Source of the DNA: a virus | Reading direction: 5' to 3' (one strand) | Virus record (IMG/VR): IMGVR_UViG_3300031963_000163 | Span: 1 to 59,290 of that record | Length of the DNA: 59,290 nt | Shown: one piece after another, positions 45,297 through 53,438 of the stretch | Layout: every line of letters begins with the position of its first letter | How positions within the stretch are numbered: the stretch's first letter is position 1 | Made by a program: the position numbers and the translations under genes | The notes under the pieces: generated by a model | Database searches by the model: none | What the model saw: only the letters and a program-made list of their open reading frames with translations | Told to the model about the DNA's origin: nothing

Positions 45297-45914
45297 ATGA
45301 GAAATTTAAAACAAATTATTAAAGAGGCTTTAGAAAAACAATTAAATCAAACTTTGATTCTTATAGATAAAGTAGAGATTTCAGAGGCTTTAAAATATCA
45401 TATAGATAACGAGTTATCATTGACTGATAATGTGTTTAGAGTGTACTCAAAGGGTTATTTTGGCTTGGTTAATGAAGTAAGAAATCTTTGGGAACAAGGT
45501 AAAATAAAATTGAATGAAGAGGATACTTTAATGGTTGAATCTGACTTAGGTAAAAGAGTTAAAATTGGAGAGGAAATTGTTTACTTAGACGCCCCATTTG
45601 AATTGGATGATGAAGAAGTTTTGGAAGAAGCAAAACACAGAGGTAAAAATGTTAAATTAGGTAAACCATTCAGAACACCTGGTGGACCAAAGAAGTTTGC
45701 AGTATATGTTAAATCAAAAGGGGGTGGTGTTAAAAAGGTTACTTTTGGTGACCCGAAATTGAAAGTTAGAAACAGAAATAAAGGGGCTGCAAAATCTTTC
45801 AGAGCAAGACACAGATGTGACCAAAAGAAAGACAGAACAACTGCAGGATATTGGTCTTGTAATGTCGGAAGATATGCCAAGCAGTTGGGATTATCATCCT
45901 CAAACTCTTGGTAA
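45297..45914 (+). CDS. DUF5872-like phage protein, 205 aa
   Basis: N-terminus RNLKQIIKEALEKQ contains IKE before A, a tag-like site. Residues ~110-205 match my recollection of the conserved basic domain (DUF5872) found in T4-like phages: FAVYVKSKGGGVKKVTFGDP, then KSFRARHRCDQKKDRTTAGY and a final Trp-Ser-Cys. Function is not established; proposals include a head or scaffold component. It is likely transcribed with PPK2, three bases before it. Confidence 0.7.
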   Translation: MRNLKQIIKEALEKQLNQTLILIDKVEISEALKYHIDNELSLTDNVFRVYSKGYFGLVNEVRNLWEQGKIKLNEEDTLMVESDLGKRVKIGEEIVYLDAPFELDDEEVLEEAKHRGKNVKLGKPFRTPGGPKKFAVYVKSKGGGVKKVTFGDPKLKVRNRNKGAAKSFRARHRCDQKKDRTTAGYWSCNVGRYAKQLGLSSSNSW

Positions 45915-46231
45915 TGGAAATCAAGAAGGGTATGGAATTCGATAGAATCAAAGAATTTCTCCAAGATTACTTAGATACAGTTGTTTTACCAGCGTCGAAT
46001 AGTGAACGTAGTGAACCCCTTTCTATGAATGTAAAAAGTATTCTCAAGGGTAGCTATCAACCACCGATTATTCATGTTTTTATAGAAGTTGAACCGCATT
46101 GGACCCCGAGAATGTCTTTAAGTGGAATTGAAAGAGACATAAGTAATTTCTTTCAAATTTTTTCAATAAATTTTAGGGTAAAAATACATTGGAATAAATC
46201 ACCCAATCTCAAAGGAGTTATGGAACTATGA
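45914..46231 (+). CDS. Hypothetical protein, 105 aa
   Basis: The ATG at 45914 overlaps the previous stop (TAATG). Starts MEIKKGMEFDRIKEFLQDYL; a basic amphipathic helix then strands (PIIHVFIEVEPHWTP). The plan is like the protein at 25747. It ends in an ATGA overlap with the next gene. Function unknown. Confidence 0.6.
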   Translation: MEIKKGMEFDRIKEFLQDYLDTVVLPASNSERSEPLSMNVKSILKGSYQPPIIHVFIEVEPHWTPRMSLSGIERDISNFFQIFSINFRVKIHWNKSPNLKGVMEL

Positions 46232-46497
46232 ACTACCCATTTCAACAAGAAATAATAGATAACAAACTTAGAAGAGTTTTTACTCCTGACGTTGAGTCCG
46301 AGGAGTTAAAATGGCATCAAGACTTGAAGGACAGAAAAGTAACTGTAATTGAAGGAGGTGGTTGGGAATTTCAAATGGAAGATTCATTGCCAAGCAAATT
46401 AGAAGATGCGAGACAACTTTATATTCCGAAATTTGTTTGGCATAGAGTTATAAAAGGAAAAGGGACATTAGTTGTCGAAATTGAAGAGTTAACATGA
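46228..46497 (+). CDS. Cupin-like small protein, 89 aa
   Basis: Starts NYPFQQEIIDNKLRRVFT. The sequence has the beta pattern of a small cupin-like phage protein: TVIEGGGWEFQMEDSLPSKL, then QLYIPKFVWHRVIKGKGTLV. There are two His (HQD and WHRV), of which the second sits in a typical cupin position. Similar proteins are widespread in phages; function unknown. ATGA overlap at both ends. Confidence 0.6.
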   Translation: MNYPFQQEIIDNKLRRVFTPDVESEELKWHQDLKDRKVTVIEGGGWEFQMEDSLPSKLEDARQLYIPKFVWHRVIKGKGTLVVEIEELT

Positions 46498-47066
46498 TTT
46501 TAAATTCTGATTTTATACCACATGAAAATTTTCACAAAGGTTTCTGGTTGAAAACAGAAAAGTGCCCGTGGTTTTTCTTTTATGAATCACCGAGAGATTT
46601 TAAGTTACCAAACAACAAAAATTTCTACAATACTTTAGATGAAGATTTGAAAGATATTGTTATTAGCCTTCATTCAAAAAAAATCCCAACGACCCCATCT
46701 TGCTCAGGTCATATCAAAAATGACGACCATTATGAAAAGATATTCAAAACGTTAGCCCACACAAAAAATAAAATTAGAAAGGATGGAATCGAGTTAATTA
46801 ATCCTGAGACAGATAGAAGATTCTTTTATAAAAATCAGAATTATAAACTCCCCTACACAAAAGATGACTTTTTAAAAAAGCTTAGAAAATACCAAACAAA
46901 AGGTGTTTTGGGTATGGTGGACGAAGGAAATATTTACGAAAAACTCAAAGGTAAAGTACCTGTTAAAAAAAACGACGGTGTAACATTAATATTAACTGAA
47001 GGAAAAACCCCAAAGGAAATAACAAGAAAGTGGAAGGAAATTGAGAAAATTTTGAAAGACGTTTAA
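46494..47066 (+). CDS. Hypothetical protein, 190 aa
   Basis: Starts MILNSDFIPHENFHKGFWLK; includes a TPSCSGHIKNDDHYEK segment and a Lys-rich C-terminal region (ITRKWKEIEKILKDV). The TPSCSGH block recurs in phage ORFs in my recollection, with no function known to me. Untagged. It converges on the reverse-strand gene at 47063 by a 4-base overlap. Confidence 0.6.
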   Translation: MILNSDFIPHENFHKGFWLKTEKCPWFFFYESPRDFKLPNNKNFYNTLDEDLKDIVISLHSKKIPTTPSCSGHIKNDDHYEKIFKTLAHTKNKIRKDGIELINPETDRRFFYKNQNYKLPYTKDDFLKKLRKYQTKGVLGMVDEGNIYEKLKGKVPVKKNDGVTLILTEGKTPKEITRKWKEIEKILKDV

Positions 47067-47830
47067 ATTAAATCTTTCAAATCAAATTTCTCAACAAATT
47101 TAGGGAAGGCTTCTTTATAAGATTTCTGTGTCTCGTCAGAAATTTTGTTTGTGAACTGCCAATTCCAATAGAAGTTATCATTCGGTCTAAATCCATAATA
47201 TGTATGTACTCTTTTCTGAGTATCTACGACATCGATACCTTTCCAGTTTTGTCCTACACATATAAATCCACTTTGAATGTCTTTGATAATATTAGACTCA
47301 CCCAAAGTTGTGTGTCTATTTTCTAACCATGTAAGTCTTTCAATCAATTTCTGATAAAACATGTTTGCTTGACCCCATCTCACAGATGAGAAAAATATAA
47401 CAGCATCAGATTCCAAAAGTTCCTTTGATATTTTCCAAAGTTCGTCGTCTTTGTTGTTTAGACTAGCCCAACATCTGTGTTCCCCTGATGGGTTTTTTGT
47501 TTTGTCCTTTAGCATGGCTTTTTTAAGTCCACAAGAATTACCCTCGGCTCTTGATACATTTCCCTCACATGGATAAATCTTTAGTTCTGGCACATCAATC
47601 AAAACAGACTTGTCTCCAAGGTACTCGTCAATGACCATCGCCAAAATTGTAGACTTTGGGATGTCCATTTTACCCAAATCCCAATTGTATCTGTTCGAAC
47701 AAGGTAAAAGTAGAACTTTGTCTAACTTTTCAAGTTCTTCGATAGTTTTCTTCAGTGCTTTCAAATTACCTGAAGAACCATTTTTCTCAGATACATTGTA
47801 TTTGTCTAATATTTCGTTGAGTGTCCTCAT
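47063..47830 (-). CDS. Flavodoxin-fold NAD(P)H/FMN reductase-like protein, 255 aa
   Basis: Residues ~35-230 resemble NADPH-dependent FMN reductases: KVLLLPCSNRYNWDLGKMD as the phosphate-loop region, LESDAVIFFSSVRWGQANMF, then FYQKLIERLTWLENRHTTLG, and FICVGQNWKGIDVVDTQ. The motif order fits flavodoxin-like quinone or FMN reductases. The substrate is unknown; it could drive redox defence or ribonucleotide reduction. There is no tag end, although MRTLNEILDKYNVSE is faintly tag-like. Confidence 0.6.
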   Translation of the reverse strand: MRTLNEILDKYNVSEKNGSSGNLKALKKTIEELEKLDKVLLLPCSNRYNWDLGKMDIPKSTILAMVIDEYLGDKSVLIDVPELKIYPCEGNVSRAEGNSCGLKKAMLKDKTKNPSGEHRCWASLNNKDDELWKISKELLESDAVIFFSSVRWGQANMFYQKLIERLTWLENRHTTLGESNIIKDIQSGFICVGQNWKGIDVVDTQKRVHTYYGFRPNDNFYWNWQFTNKISDETQKSYKEAFPKFVEKFDLKDLI

Positions 47831-47836
47831 ATTATG

Positions 47837-47843
47837 ATAAATA
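47837..47843 (-). promoter_or_regulatory. TATTTAT box, short spacing
   Basis: Reverse strand; 6 bases before the ATG at 47830. Confidence 0.5.
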
Positions 47844-47857
47844 CCTAACTATTGTAA

Positions 47858-47883
47858 TTAAAAACCCACCAAATAGGTGGGTT
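47858..47883 (-). terminator. Terminator hairpin
   Basis: AACCCACC-TATTT-GGTGGGTT on the reverse strand, with T-run. Ends transcription from 48890. Confidence 0.8.
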
Positions 47884-47888
47884 CAATA

Positions 47889-48890
47889 TTATCCTCTAAT
47901 AGGGATTACAGGGATTTCAGGTTGCTCGAATATAGGTACGGCAGTCATGGTCCTATATCTTTGTGCGGCATCTCTTAAAGTTTGATTGGGTTCTTCCATT
48001 GGTTCTAAAACATCGCCACCCGCTAATTCTGCTAATTGTGGAAGTTCTGCAACTAATATCTCTTTTTTCTCATATGCGTCTATACATTCTTTATGTACCA
48101 AATCCTGAATTTCATCTGAAGAAAGGTTTTTGTTTGTGAATTCAGATGAAAATATTTTTCTTATGTTTTGGAACATATAGTCATCAATTTCCAAATCCAA
48201 ATAATCTACACGATTATCCGCTGCATTCCAAAAACTCATTTCTCTATCGGGTAAACTTCTGTAACCAGCAAATTTATATCCTGTTTTTTTGTTGATGAAA
48301 TAACAAAGAATCCCACCTCTCCAATATCTTTCGAAATAATTTTTTTCAGCCTGATACGTGGTACACCATCTTGTACCTGCTCCATATTTCACTGAAGCTT
48401 GGAATGTTAAAGGTCTAACTGCCACCCACACATCGTCCTCGTATTCTTTAATAACCTGACCCTCAAGTTCTTTGGTAAGTTCTTTCATCGATGCTAAAGT
48501 AATTGCACCTCTAATTTCATCGATGGTTGAATAAGAAGTAACATCATTATTTTCAATTTGATTCCTATCCATAAAATACATGAACTCTTTGATTGTAGAA
48601 AAAATTTCGCTAGGGAAATATTCCATAATCATATTGTAAACGTACAACTCGTTATCAGTCAGATTTATAATAGAAATACCTCTGTTTATAAGACTAGATT
48701 CATATCTTAGTTTTACATCACTGTAAACTTCCCCGACAGAGTTATTTTTCAAATTCAATCTTTTTGCGATTAGTTTACATAAAAGTGGGGTATATTTGTA
48801 AGTTTTCGATGTGTCCAAATTTACAATTATGTCTAATATAGACACATTCAATTCAGGATATTGTTTTTTCATTTCATCAATTCGAGACAT
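47889..48890 (-). CDS. Hypothetical protein, 333 aa
   Basis: Starts MSRIDEMKKQYPELNVSILD. Residues ~155-215 hold WVAVRPLTFQASVKYGAGTR, then RWCTTYQAEKNYFERYWRGG and LCYFINKKTGYKFAGYRSLP, a motif I recall as recurrent in large phages with no known function. The C-terminus is Pro-rich (IFEQPEIPVIPIRG). Untagged. It is transcribed after the tRNA-Ser gene on the same strand. Function unknown. Confidence 0.6.
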   Translation of the reverse strand: MSRIDEMKKQYPELNVSILDIIVNLDTSKTYKYTPLLCKLIAKRLNLKNNSVGEVYSDVKLRYESSLINRGISIINLTDNELYVYNMIMEYFPSEIFSTIKEFMYFMDRNQIENNDVTSYSTIDEIRGAITLASMKELTKELEGQVIKEYEDDVWVAVRPLTFQASVKYGAGTRWCTTYQAEKNYFERYWRGGILCYFINKKTGYKFAGYRSLPDREMSFWNAADNRVDYLDLEIDDYMFQNIRKIFSSEFTNKNLSSDEIQDLVHKECIDAYEKKEILVAELPQLAELAGGDVLEPMEEPNQTLRDAAQRYRTMTAVPIFEQPEIPVIPIRG

Positions 48891-48935
48891 AACTTTTTTT
48901 TTTAAAACATAGTTTAAATTGAATTTTTAGTCAAA

Positions 48936-48965
48936 TAAAAAAAGGTGGATTAGTTATCCACCTTT
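48936..48965 (-). terminator. Terminator of the tRNA-Ser gene
   Basis: Perfect ten-base-pair stem AAAGGTGGAT/ATCCACCTTT with TAGTT loop and T-run on the reverse strand. Confidence 0.9.
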
Positions 48966-48967
48966 TG

Positions 48968-49054
48968 CGGAGGCTCAGGGATTCGAACCCCAGTTACAGT
49001 TTCCCGTAATTCAGTTTTCAAGACTGACGCATTCAACCGCTCTGCCAAACCTCC
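48968..49054 (-). tRNA. tRNA-Ser (anticodon TGA)
   Basis: Acceptor GGAGGTT/AGCCTCC, discriminator G, U8, D arm GCAGAGCGG, anticodon stem TCAGT/ACTGA with loop CTTGAAA (anticodon TGA at 49020-49018), a long variable arm, and T arm TGGGG-TTCGAAT-CCCTG. It decodes UCA. CCA is not encoded. A TATTTAT box lies 15 bases upstream at 49070-49076, so this tRNA may be transcribed late. Normal in all arms, unlike the tRNA-Phe-like gene at 28068. Confidence 0.92.
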
Positions 49055-49061
49055 GAATTTA

Positions 49062-49093
49062 TTTGTTCAATAAATACAAATCTATTAACTTTG
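49062..49093 (+). promoter_or_regulatory. Host-type promoter (TTTG-N20-TAACTTTG), leaderless
   Basis: TTTG at 49062-49065 and TAACTTTG at 49086-49093; the ATG at 49098 is 4 bases further on. Confidence 0.6.
49070..49076 (-). promoter_or_regulatory. TATTTAT box of tRNA-Ser
   Basis: Reverse strand; 15 bases upstream of the tRNA 5-prime end. Confidence 0.5.
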
Positions 49094-49097
49094 TTCT

Positions 49098-49532
49098 ATG
49101 AAAACAACTCTAACGACAATATTCTTAATAATTTGTTTGAAATCTTTCAGTCAAACAAGTGATGTAATGTGGGTTCCTGACCAAAAAACCATGGTTGTTA
49201 CTTACAATAGTGATATAAACGGGGTAGGATTTTACCTCGGTGGATATCTACTCACATCTTTTCCTACTCCCTACATTTACACCACACCAATGAGTAGATT
49301 TAACAGAATGGGATTATCCATAACTAATCATAGAATATCTTTGATGGCGGGTGGTTTCGTTGAATCTTTCAGAGATAGTATCTCCGTTAAACCAGACATT
49401 TGGGTTAAAATTTACCCACTTAGAATTCTAACAAAAACTGAAAAAGGTTTAGATTTTACTTTTGGTGTAAATTACATGGAAGGATTTAGATACGGAGTTG
49501 GTTTATCAATCCCATTCAGAGGTATTTATTAA
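49098..49532 (+). CDS. Exported protein, 144 aa
   Basis: Signal peptide KTTLTTIFLIICLKSFSQ, cut after SFSQ. The mature ~125 residues are beta-rich with aromatic alternation (FYLGGYLLTSFPTPYIYTTP, then YMEGFRYGVGLSIPFRGIY), consistent with a small outer-membrane barrel or periplasmic beta protein. The final aromatic Tyr fits a barrel end. Likely early because of the host-type promoter, and possibly a superinfection-related surface protein. Confidence 0.65.
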   Translation: MKTTLTTIFLIICLKSFSQTSDVMWVPDQKTMVVTYNSDINGVGFYLGGYLLTSFPTPYIYTTPMSRFNRMGLSITNHRISLMAGGFVESFRDSISVKPDIWVKIYPLRILTKTEKGLDFTFGVNYMEGFRYGVGLSIPFRGIY

Positions 49533-49534
49533 TA

Positions 49535-50119
49535 ATGAAGAAACTAATATTAGAGGATAAATTGGATAATGTTGTAAGAACAATCGTTAGAGATATTATA
49601 ACGATTGTTAAAAAGGAAAAAGACGGTGAGTACGGTCTTCCTGAAGATTTATACGAAGACCAAATGGAATATGAATTTCCCCAATTGGGCAATTCTTTTT
49701 CAATTTTTTTAGAGATTTCCTCTGACGAATCAGTTGATGGATTCGATGTAGATGCAGAATACTACAATGATGATGATGTAATTTATGTGGAAATTATAAC
49801 TAACCCAAGTTATGGTCAAGAAATATTACAACCCTTGGTTGGTGAGTTAAATGAAGTAATTAGACACGAATTGGAACACATAAAACAACATCAAAAAGGT
49901 TATAAGTTTCCGAGTCGAGAACCTAAAAGTCCTGAAAAATATTACACACAACACCATGAATTGGAGGCTCAAAGAGCTGGTTTCAAAAGGAGGTCAAAAG
50001 GTGAAAGGGTTGATTATGAAACATTGGTTAGAAGATGGTTCGACGAAAACATACATAAACACAGAATGAATAAAGACCAAGCCGAAAGAGTAATTCAAAA
50101 AATACTCAGTGAAAAATGA
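49535..50119 (+). CDS. Tagged zinc-metallopeptidase-like protein, 194 aa
   Basis: N-terminus KKLILEDKLDNVVRTIVRDI is a degenerate tag (ILED in place of ITES). Central acidic strands (DGFDVDAEYYNDDDVIYVEI) lead to LNEVIRHELEHIKQHQKGYK, where HELEH (residues 111-115) is an HExxH motif in a helix. Near residues 140-150 TQHHELEAQRAGF is rich in His and Glu and may give the third ligand. No signal peptide. Third such protein in the window. Activity inferred. Confidence 0.65.
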   Translation: MKKLILEDKLDNVVRTIVRDIITIVKKEKDGEYGLPEDLYEDQMEYEFPQLGNSFSIFLEISSDESVDGFDVDAEYYNDDDVIYVEIITNPSYGQEILQPLVGELNEVIRHELEHIKQHQKGYKFPSREPKSPEKYYTQHHELEAQRAGFKRRSKGERVDYETLVRRWFDENIHKHRMNKDQAERVIQKILSEK

Positions 50120-50871
50120 ATGAATTACAAGGGATATTAAAATTTCTACAAAAGTATTTCAAGGACCCAATTGAATTTGAGGGAATTATATTTCAATACT
50201 TTGATATTGAGATTGAAGAAGGGTTCGCCGATGCTTTCAGATTCAACGTAAACGTTATTCTTCCTAAAGAAAATCAATCTTACATAGCTCAAGTGTTGGA
50301 TAGTTTAATTCAAGACCAAATTTACGAAGCCTACAAATTTATCGGAAAAACGTATTCGTATACTATCGTTATGGATGTTAACGATAAAGAGCTATTCAAC
50401 AATACTTTTACATTTATTAATAAAGAATCACTAAGTGAAATTATCAAAAAATGTAACGATGAATTCGGAAGGATTGGCATAACAGTTTTCGAGGGTGAAA
50501 AGACTTTGGATATGAGTTGTAGATTAAGTTGGGATAAAGTTCCTTATGATGGAATTCATGAAAACGTAAATTTTTATATGAAAATGGAACTTTCCGACTT
50601 CGAATTAGATAAAACACCCGTAATACCAAATCCTGAAAAACTAAATGATGTGGCTGGAACTCTTTGGAGTCTTTTAGTTGATAGAGATTGGTTTCTTCCT
50701 AAAATGGAAGACTATATATATGAAGTAATTTCACCTGAAACAAAAATTGATAAAGTTGAGGACGTATATGCTCAAGTTTTTATCAGAGTGAATAGACTAA
50801 ATGGGATTAGAGTTAAACAAGAAGAAAGATACGGCAAGATTCAACCCGATTTTTTTATAACAGCCTCTTAA
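50116..50871 (+). CDS. Hypothetical protein, 251 aa
   Basis: Starts in ATGA overlap with the peptidase-like gene: NELQGILKFLQKYFKDPIEF. It is a soluble alpha-beta protein with repeated acidic strands (FDIEIEEGFADAFRFNVNVI and KTYSYTIVMDVNDKELF). Coupling to the peptidase-like gene could mean an inhibitor or substrate-binding partner. Converges on the opposite-strand gene at 50855. No family recognised. Confidence 0.6.
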   Translation: MNELQGILKFLQKYFKDPIEFEGIIFQYFDIEIEEGFADAFRFNVNVILPKENQSYIAQVLDSLIQDQIYEAYKFIGKTYSYTIVMDVNDKELFNNTFTFINKESLSEIIKKCNDEFGRIGITVFEGEKTLDMSCRLSWDKVPYDGIHENVNFYMKMELSDFELDKTPVIPNPEKLNDVAGTLWSLLVDRDWFLPKMEDYIYEVISPETKIDKVEDVYAQVFIRVNRLNGIRVKQEERYGKIQPDFFITAS

Positions 50872-51478
50872 TTAGTTTTTTGAACAAAGAAATTAAAATC
50901 TCTTTGGATAATAAAACAGCACCTGATGCTATTAGTCTCTCAGCTATCAAGACCGCGGACTCTGTGATATTCGTTGCCCCATATGCAATATCTTGAATAT
51001 CTCCAATTATTGGAATCAAAAATGCGTATGAAACAATTTCCAAAACCTGACTTGTTATAACTTTGGTTGAATTTAAAAATTTTGTGAAAGAGTCTTTGAG
51101 TTGGTAGGCTTTCAATAAAGCAACATCAAATGCTTCTTCCAAACCATTTTCTTTGATTGTGTTCATGACTTTAATAAACCCTCTCTTACCTTCAAAAAAT
51201 ATTAAAAAGGCGATACCCGACAACACAAGATATCTTTCACTTTCATTCAATTGAAAATCACCTGATTTCAAAAATTCGTTCAAAGGCATCACCAATCCTG
51301 CAATTGAGGTACCCCAAGTTAAAAACATCTTAAGGTTGATGTCGTACGTTTTCAAAACTCTACCAACCATGTTATTGGTAAACGACTTCATTTTTTTCAA
51401 TGAACTAGAAAGATTATCATCATTTCTTTGTTCATTCAATATTAATTGAAACTGTGATTGACTTATGATAAATTCCAT
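50855..51478 (-). CDS. Tagged membrane protein, 207 aa
   Basis: Tag EFIISQSQFQLILNEQ, ending LNE before Q (about residue 16). A basic helix follows, then hydrophobic segments (FLTWGTSIAGLVMPLNEFLK, VLSGIAFLIFFEGKRGFI and VSYAFLIPIIGDIQDIA) and a C-terminal amphipathic region. Likely membrane-inserting. It fits the class of tagged membrane-active proteins at 2411, 11737 and 13991. Own short-spacing box upstream. Confidence 0.7.
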   Translation of the reverse strand: MEFIISQSQFQLILNEQRNDDNLSSSLKKMKSFTNNMVGRVLKTYDINLKMFLTWGTSIAGLVMPLNEFLKSGDFQLNESERYLVLSGIAFLIFFEGKRGFIKVMNTIKENGLEEAFDVALLKAYQLKDSFTKFLNSTKVITSQVLEIVSYAFLIPIIGDIQDIAYGATNITESAVLIAERLIASGAVLLSKEILISLFKKLIKRLL

Positions 51479-51484
51479 ACGATT

Positions 51485-51491
51485 ATAAATA
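51485..51491 (-). promoter_or_regulatory. TATTTAT box, short spacing
   Basis: Reverse strand; 6 bases before the ATG at 51478. The next forward box is at 51501. Confidence 0.5.
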
Positions 51492-51500
51492 CTCCAGTTA

Positions 51501-51507
51501 TATTTAT
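51501..51507 (+). promoter_or_regulatory. TATTTAT box, short spacing
   Basis: Ends 4 bases before the ATG at 51512. Confidence 0.55.
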
Positions 51508-51511
51508 TAGT

Positions 51512-52135
51512 ATGAAAGGTCCGCTTAATCCTGATTTAAAAGTTGGAGATGTAGTAATGTTACTACACATGGAAAAAGAAACTGCGGTTCCGCCAGGAAC
51601 TATTGGTGTTGTTACTAATATAACGAGAGACCCTTTTGAGTCTCCTGACGAAAAGATTATTTCAGTGAAATGGGAAAATGGAAGTACGTTGAGTATGATT
51701 ACATCAACAGATGCTTGGAAAAAAATAAAGTCTGAAGAAAATATCCAAGAACAACGTGATAGTGCTTGGGATTATATGACTCAAAATGCGGATGTTTTTG
51801 AAAATTTCGATTGGAGATGGTTAGAACAATTTCTATATAAAGTGAGAGACAGTGGTATAATCAACATGTATGCGGCATATCCGTTACTTTATTCGGGAAG
51901 CGAACACATAGACCGTTATTACGGTGAAGGTAGAGAAGATGAAGAGGAATTCCAAGCGGTTTTAGAAGATGCTGACGAGTCAAAAAACAAAATTATCCAA
52001 GGTGTTATAAAATATATGGAAAAAAATAACAAAGACCTTGATAACATGGACCAAGTCAACAGATACGCACAACATTTTGCTCAAAGAATATTGGGTCTAT
52101 ATATTGCTTTATCCTCGTTAGGTGGAAGAAATTAA
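51512..52135 (+). CDS. Hypothetical protein, 207 aa
   Basis: The ATG at 51512, after the box, starts KGPLNPDLKVGDVVMLLHME. The first ~60 residues look like a small beta domain (VPPGTIGVVTNITRDPFESP) of the SH3-like or KOW type that binds proteins or nucleic acid. SEENIQEQ (IQE before Q, residues ~70-77) is a possible internal processing site. The remainder is helical. It converges on thyA. Family uncertain. Confidence 0.6.
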   Translation: MKGPLNPDLKVGDVVMLLHMEKETAVPPGTIGVVTNITRDPFESPDEKIISVKWENGSTLSMITSTDAWKKIKSEENIQEQRDSAWDYMTQNADVFENFDWRWLEQFLYKVRDSGIINMYAAYPLLYSGSEHIDRYYGEGREDEEEFQAVLEDADESKNKIIQGVIKYMEKNNKDLDNMDQVNRYAQHFAQRILGLYIALSSLGGRN

Positions 52136-53229
52136 TTACTCAAAGGTGCCTTGATAGAAGGGTGGGAGGTGTAGTTCATTAACTGGATATCATCAACACC
52201 GATTTTTTCCCAATCAACAATATAACCATCTCTGAACTTAAAATCGAAATTTAATTTTACGTTCGGAAGTTCGAAAGATTTTCTTTCGATTTGTTCCCTT
52301 GCTTGGTCAATATGATTAAGATACAAATGAGTGTCCCCCAAATTACCAATTAACTCGTCGGGAACCATATTGGTTAATTTGCCGAGCAAAGTAAGTAGTA
52401 ATCCATAGGATGCAATATTGAAAGGCAAACCTAAAAACGTATCAACAGACCTCTGATTCCACATTAAAGATATTGCTCTTGTAGGTGTCTTGCAGTAGTA
52501 CTCATTATCAAAATCAGGAATTATTGTTTCATCGTATTCCATCCCCGTTTCGTAATTTTTGGAAAACCACAAACTATATCTTTCCCTGTATGTAAGTTCT
52601 CTTGTATATATTTGAAACCCGTAATGGCATGGAGGTAATACCATTTCATCTAATTCACCAACATTCCAAGCATTAACCATAAGCCTTCTTGAATCAGGTT
52701 CTGTTCTTAACATGTGAACTAATCTTTGAATTTGGTCGAACCACAATGAGCCCATTTCACCTTTAGAAGTGGTCATCCAACCTTGCCATTGTCTCCATTG
52801 TTTACCGTATATAGGACCTAATTCACCATATTCTTTGGCAAATTTCTTATCAGTTTTGATTTTATCTATGAACTCATCTACAGATTTGAGGTTGAAATGA
52901 GGATGACCCGACATCGCTGAATTTAGTTCAAACTCACGTTTAGTAATGTTCAAATAATTTTTATAAGCATCACCATTCCAAATGTTACAACCATTATCAA
53001 CCAAATACTTGATGTTAGTATCACCACGTAAAAACCAAAGTAATTCAGTTACCATAGTTTTCCATGCCATTTTTTTTGTTGTGAGTAAGGGAAACCCCTC
53101 TCTCATGTTATGACGAATTTGATAACCAAAGATTGATTTGGTTCCCGTACCTGTTCTATCTTTTTTTTCTACCCCATCACGAAGGATGTGGAGTAGTAGG
53201 TCTTGATATTTTTTGTCTATAGTATTCAT
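52132..53229 (-). CDS. thyA: Thymidylate synthase
   Basis: 365 residues. The N-terminal RTGTGTKSIFGYQIRHNMRE, GPIYGKQWRQWQGW and VLPPCHYGFQIYTR (active-site C201) are diagnostic. RRLMVNAWNVGEL and MWNQRSVDTFLGLPFNIASY are also conserved. ThyA converts dUMP to dTMP with methylenetetrahydrofolate. Longer than the usual ~264-316: extra segments lie near residues 85-130 and 212-250. A frequent phage gene that supplies dTMP for replication. It is last in a reverse-strand unit with small genes up to 54016, overlapping the Smr-like start by 4 bases. Confidence 0.95.
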   Translation of the reverse strand: MNTIDKKYQDLLLHILRDGVEKKDRTGTGTKSIFGYQIRHNMREGFPLLTTKKMAWKTMVTELLWFLRGDTNIKYLVDNGCNIWNGDAYKNYLNITKREFELNSAMSGHPHFNLKSVDEFIDKIKTDKKFAKEYGELGPIYGKQWRQWQGWMTTSKGEMGSLWFDQIQRLVHMLRTEPDSRRLMVNAWNVGELDEMVLPPCHYGFQIYTRELTYRERYSLWFSKNYETGMEYDETIIPDFDNEYYCKTPTRAISLMWNQRSVDTFLGLPFNIASYGLLLTLLGKLTNMVPDELIGNLGDTHLYLNHIDQAREQIERKSFELPNVKLNFDFKFRDGYIVDWEKIGVDDIQLMNYTSHPSIKAPLSN

Positions 53230-53438
53230 GATAAAACTATTATTTCACCAGGGTTGTGAGCTGGTATGTCGTAGGTAAATTTATGTTTATTAAGAATGTT
53301 TACAGTTAAATTTCTCATTCTAAGTGAGTCTCCTGTGATAATTCTAACAGGTAATTCAGTAGAGTGTAAGAGAACAAAATTTTCTACCTTGTCTCTTACA
53401 TCTCTATGAAATATACCGTGTAAATCTAATTCTTTCAT
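53226..53438 (-). CDS. Small Smr-like domain protein, 70 aa
   Basis: From the ATG at 53438 (ATGA overlap): KELDLHGIFHRDVRDKVENF, then VRIITGDSLRMRNLTVNILN. The L-D-L-H-G start and the later G-D-S-L/R-M-R motif match the Smr (small MutS-related) domain, usually a nicking or RNA-cleaving nuclease; usual length is ~80-90. Probably a truncated or minimal version. Role in phage unknown. Confidence 0.6.
   Translation of the reverse strand: MKELDLHGIFHRDVRDKVENFVLLHSTELPVRIITGDSLRMRNLTVNILNKHKFTYDIPAHNPGEIIVLS

Noticed and set aside
48953-48961. Additional DnaA box
   Set aside because: TTATCCACC is part of the tRNA-Ser terminator stem and differs from the consensus.
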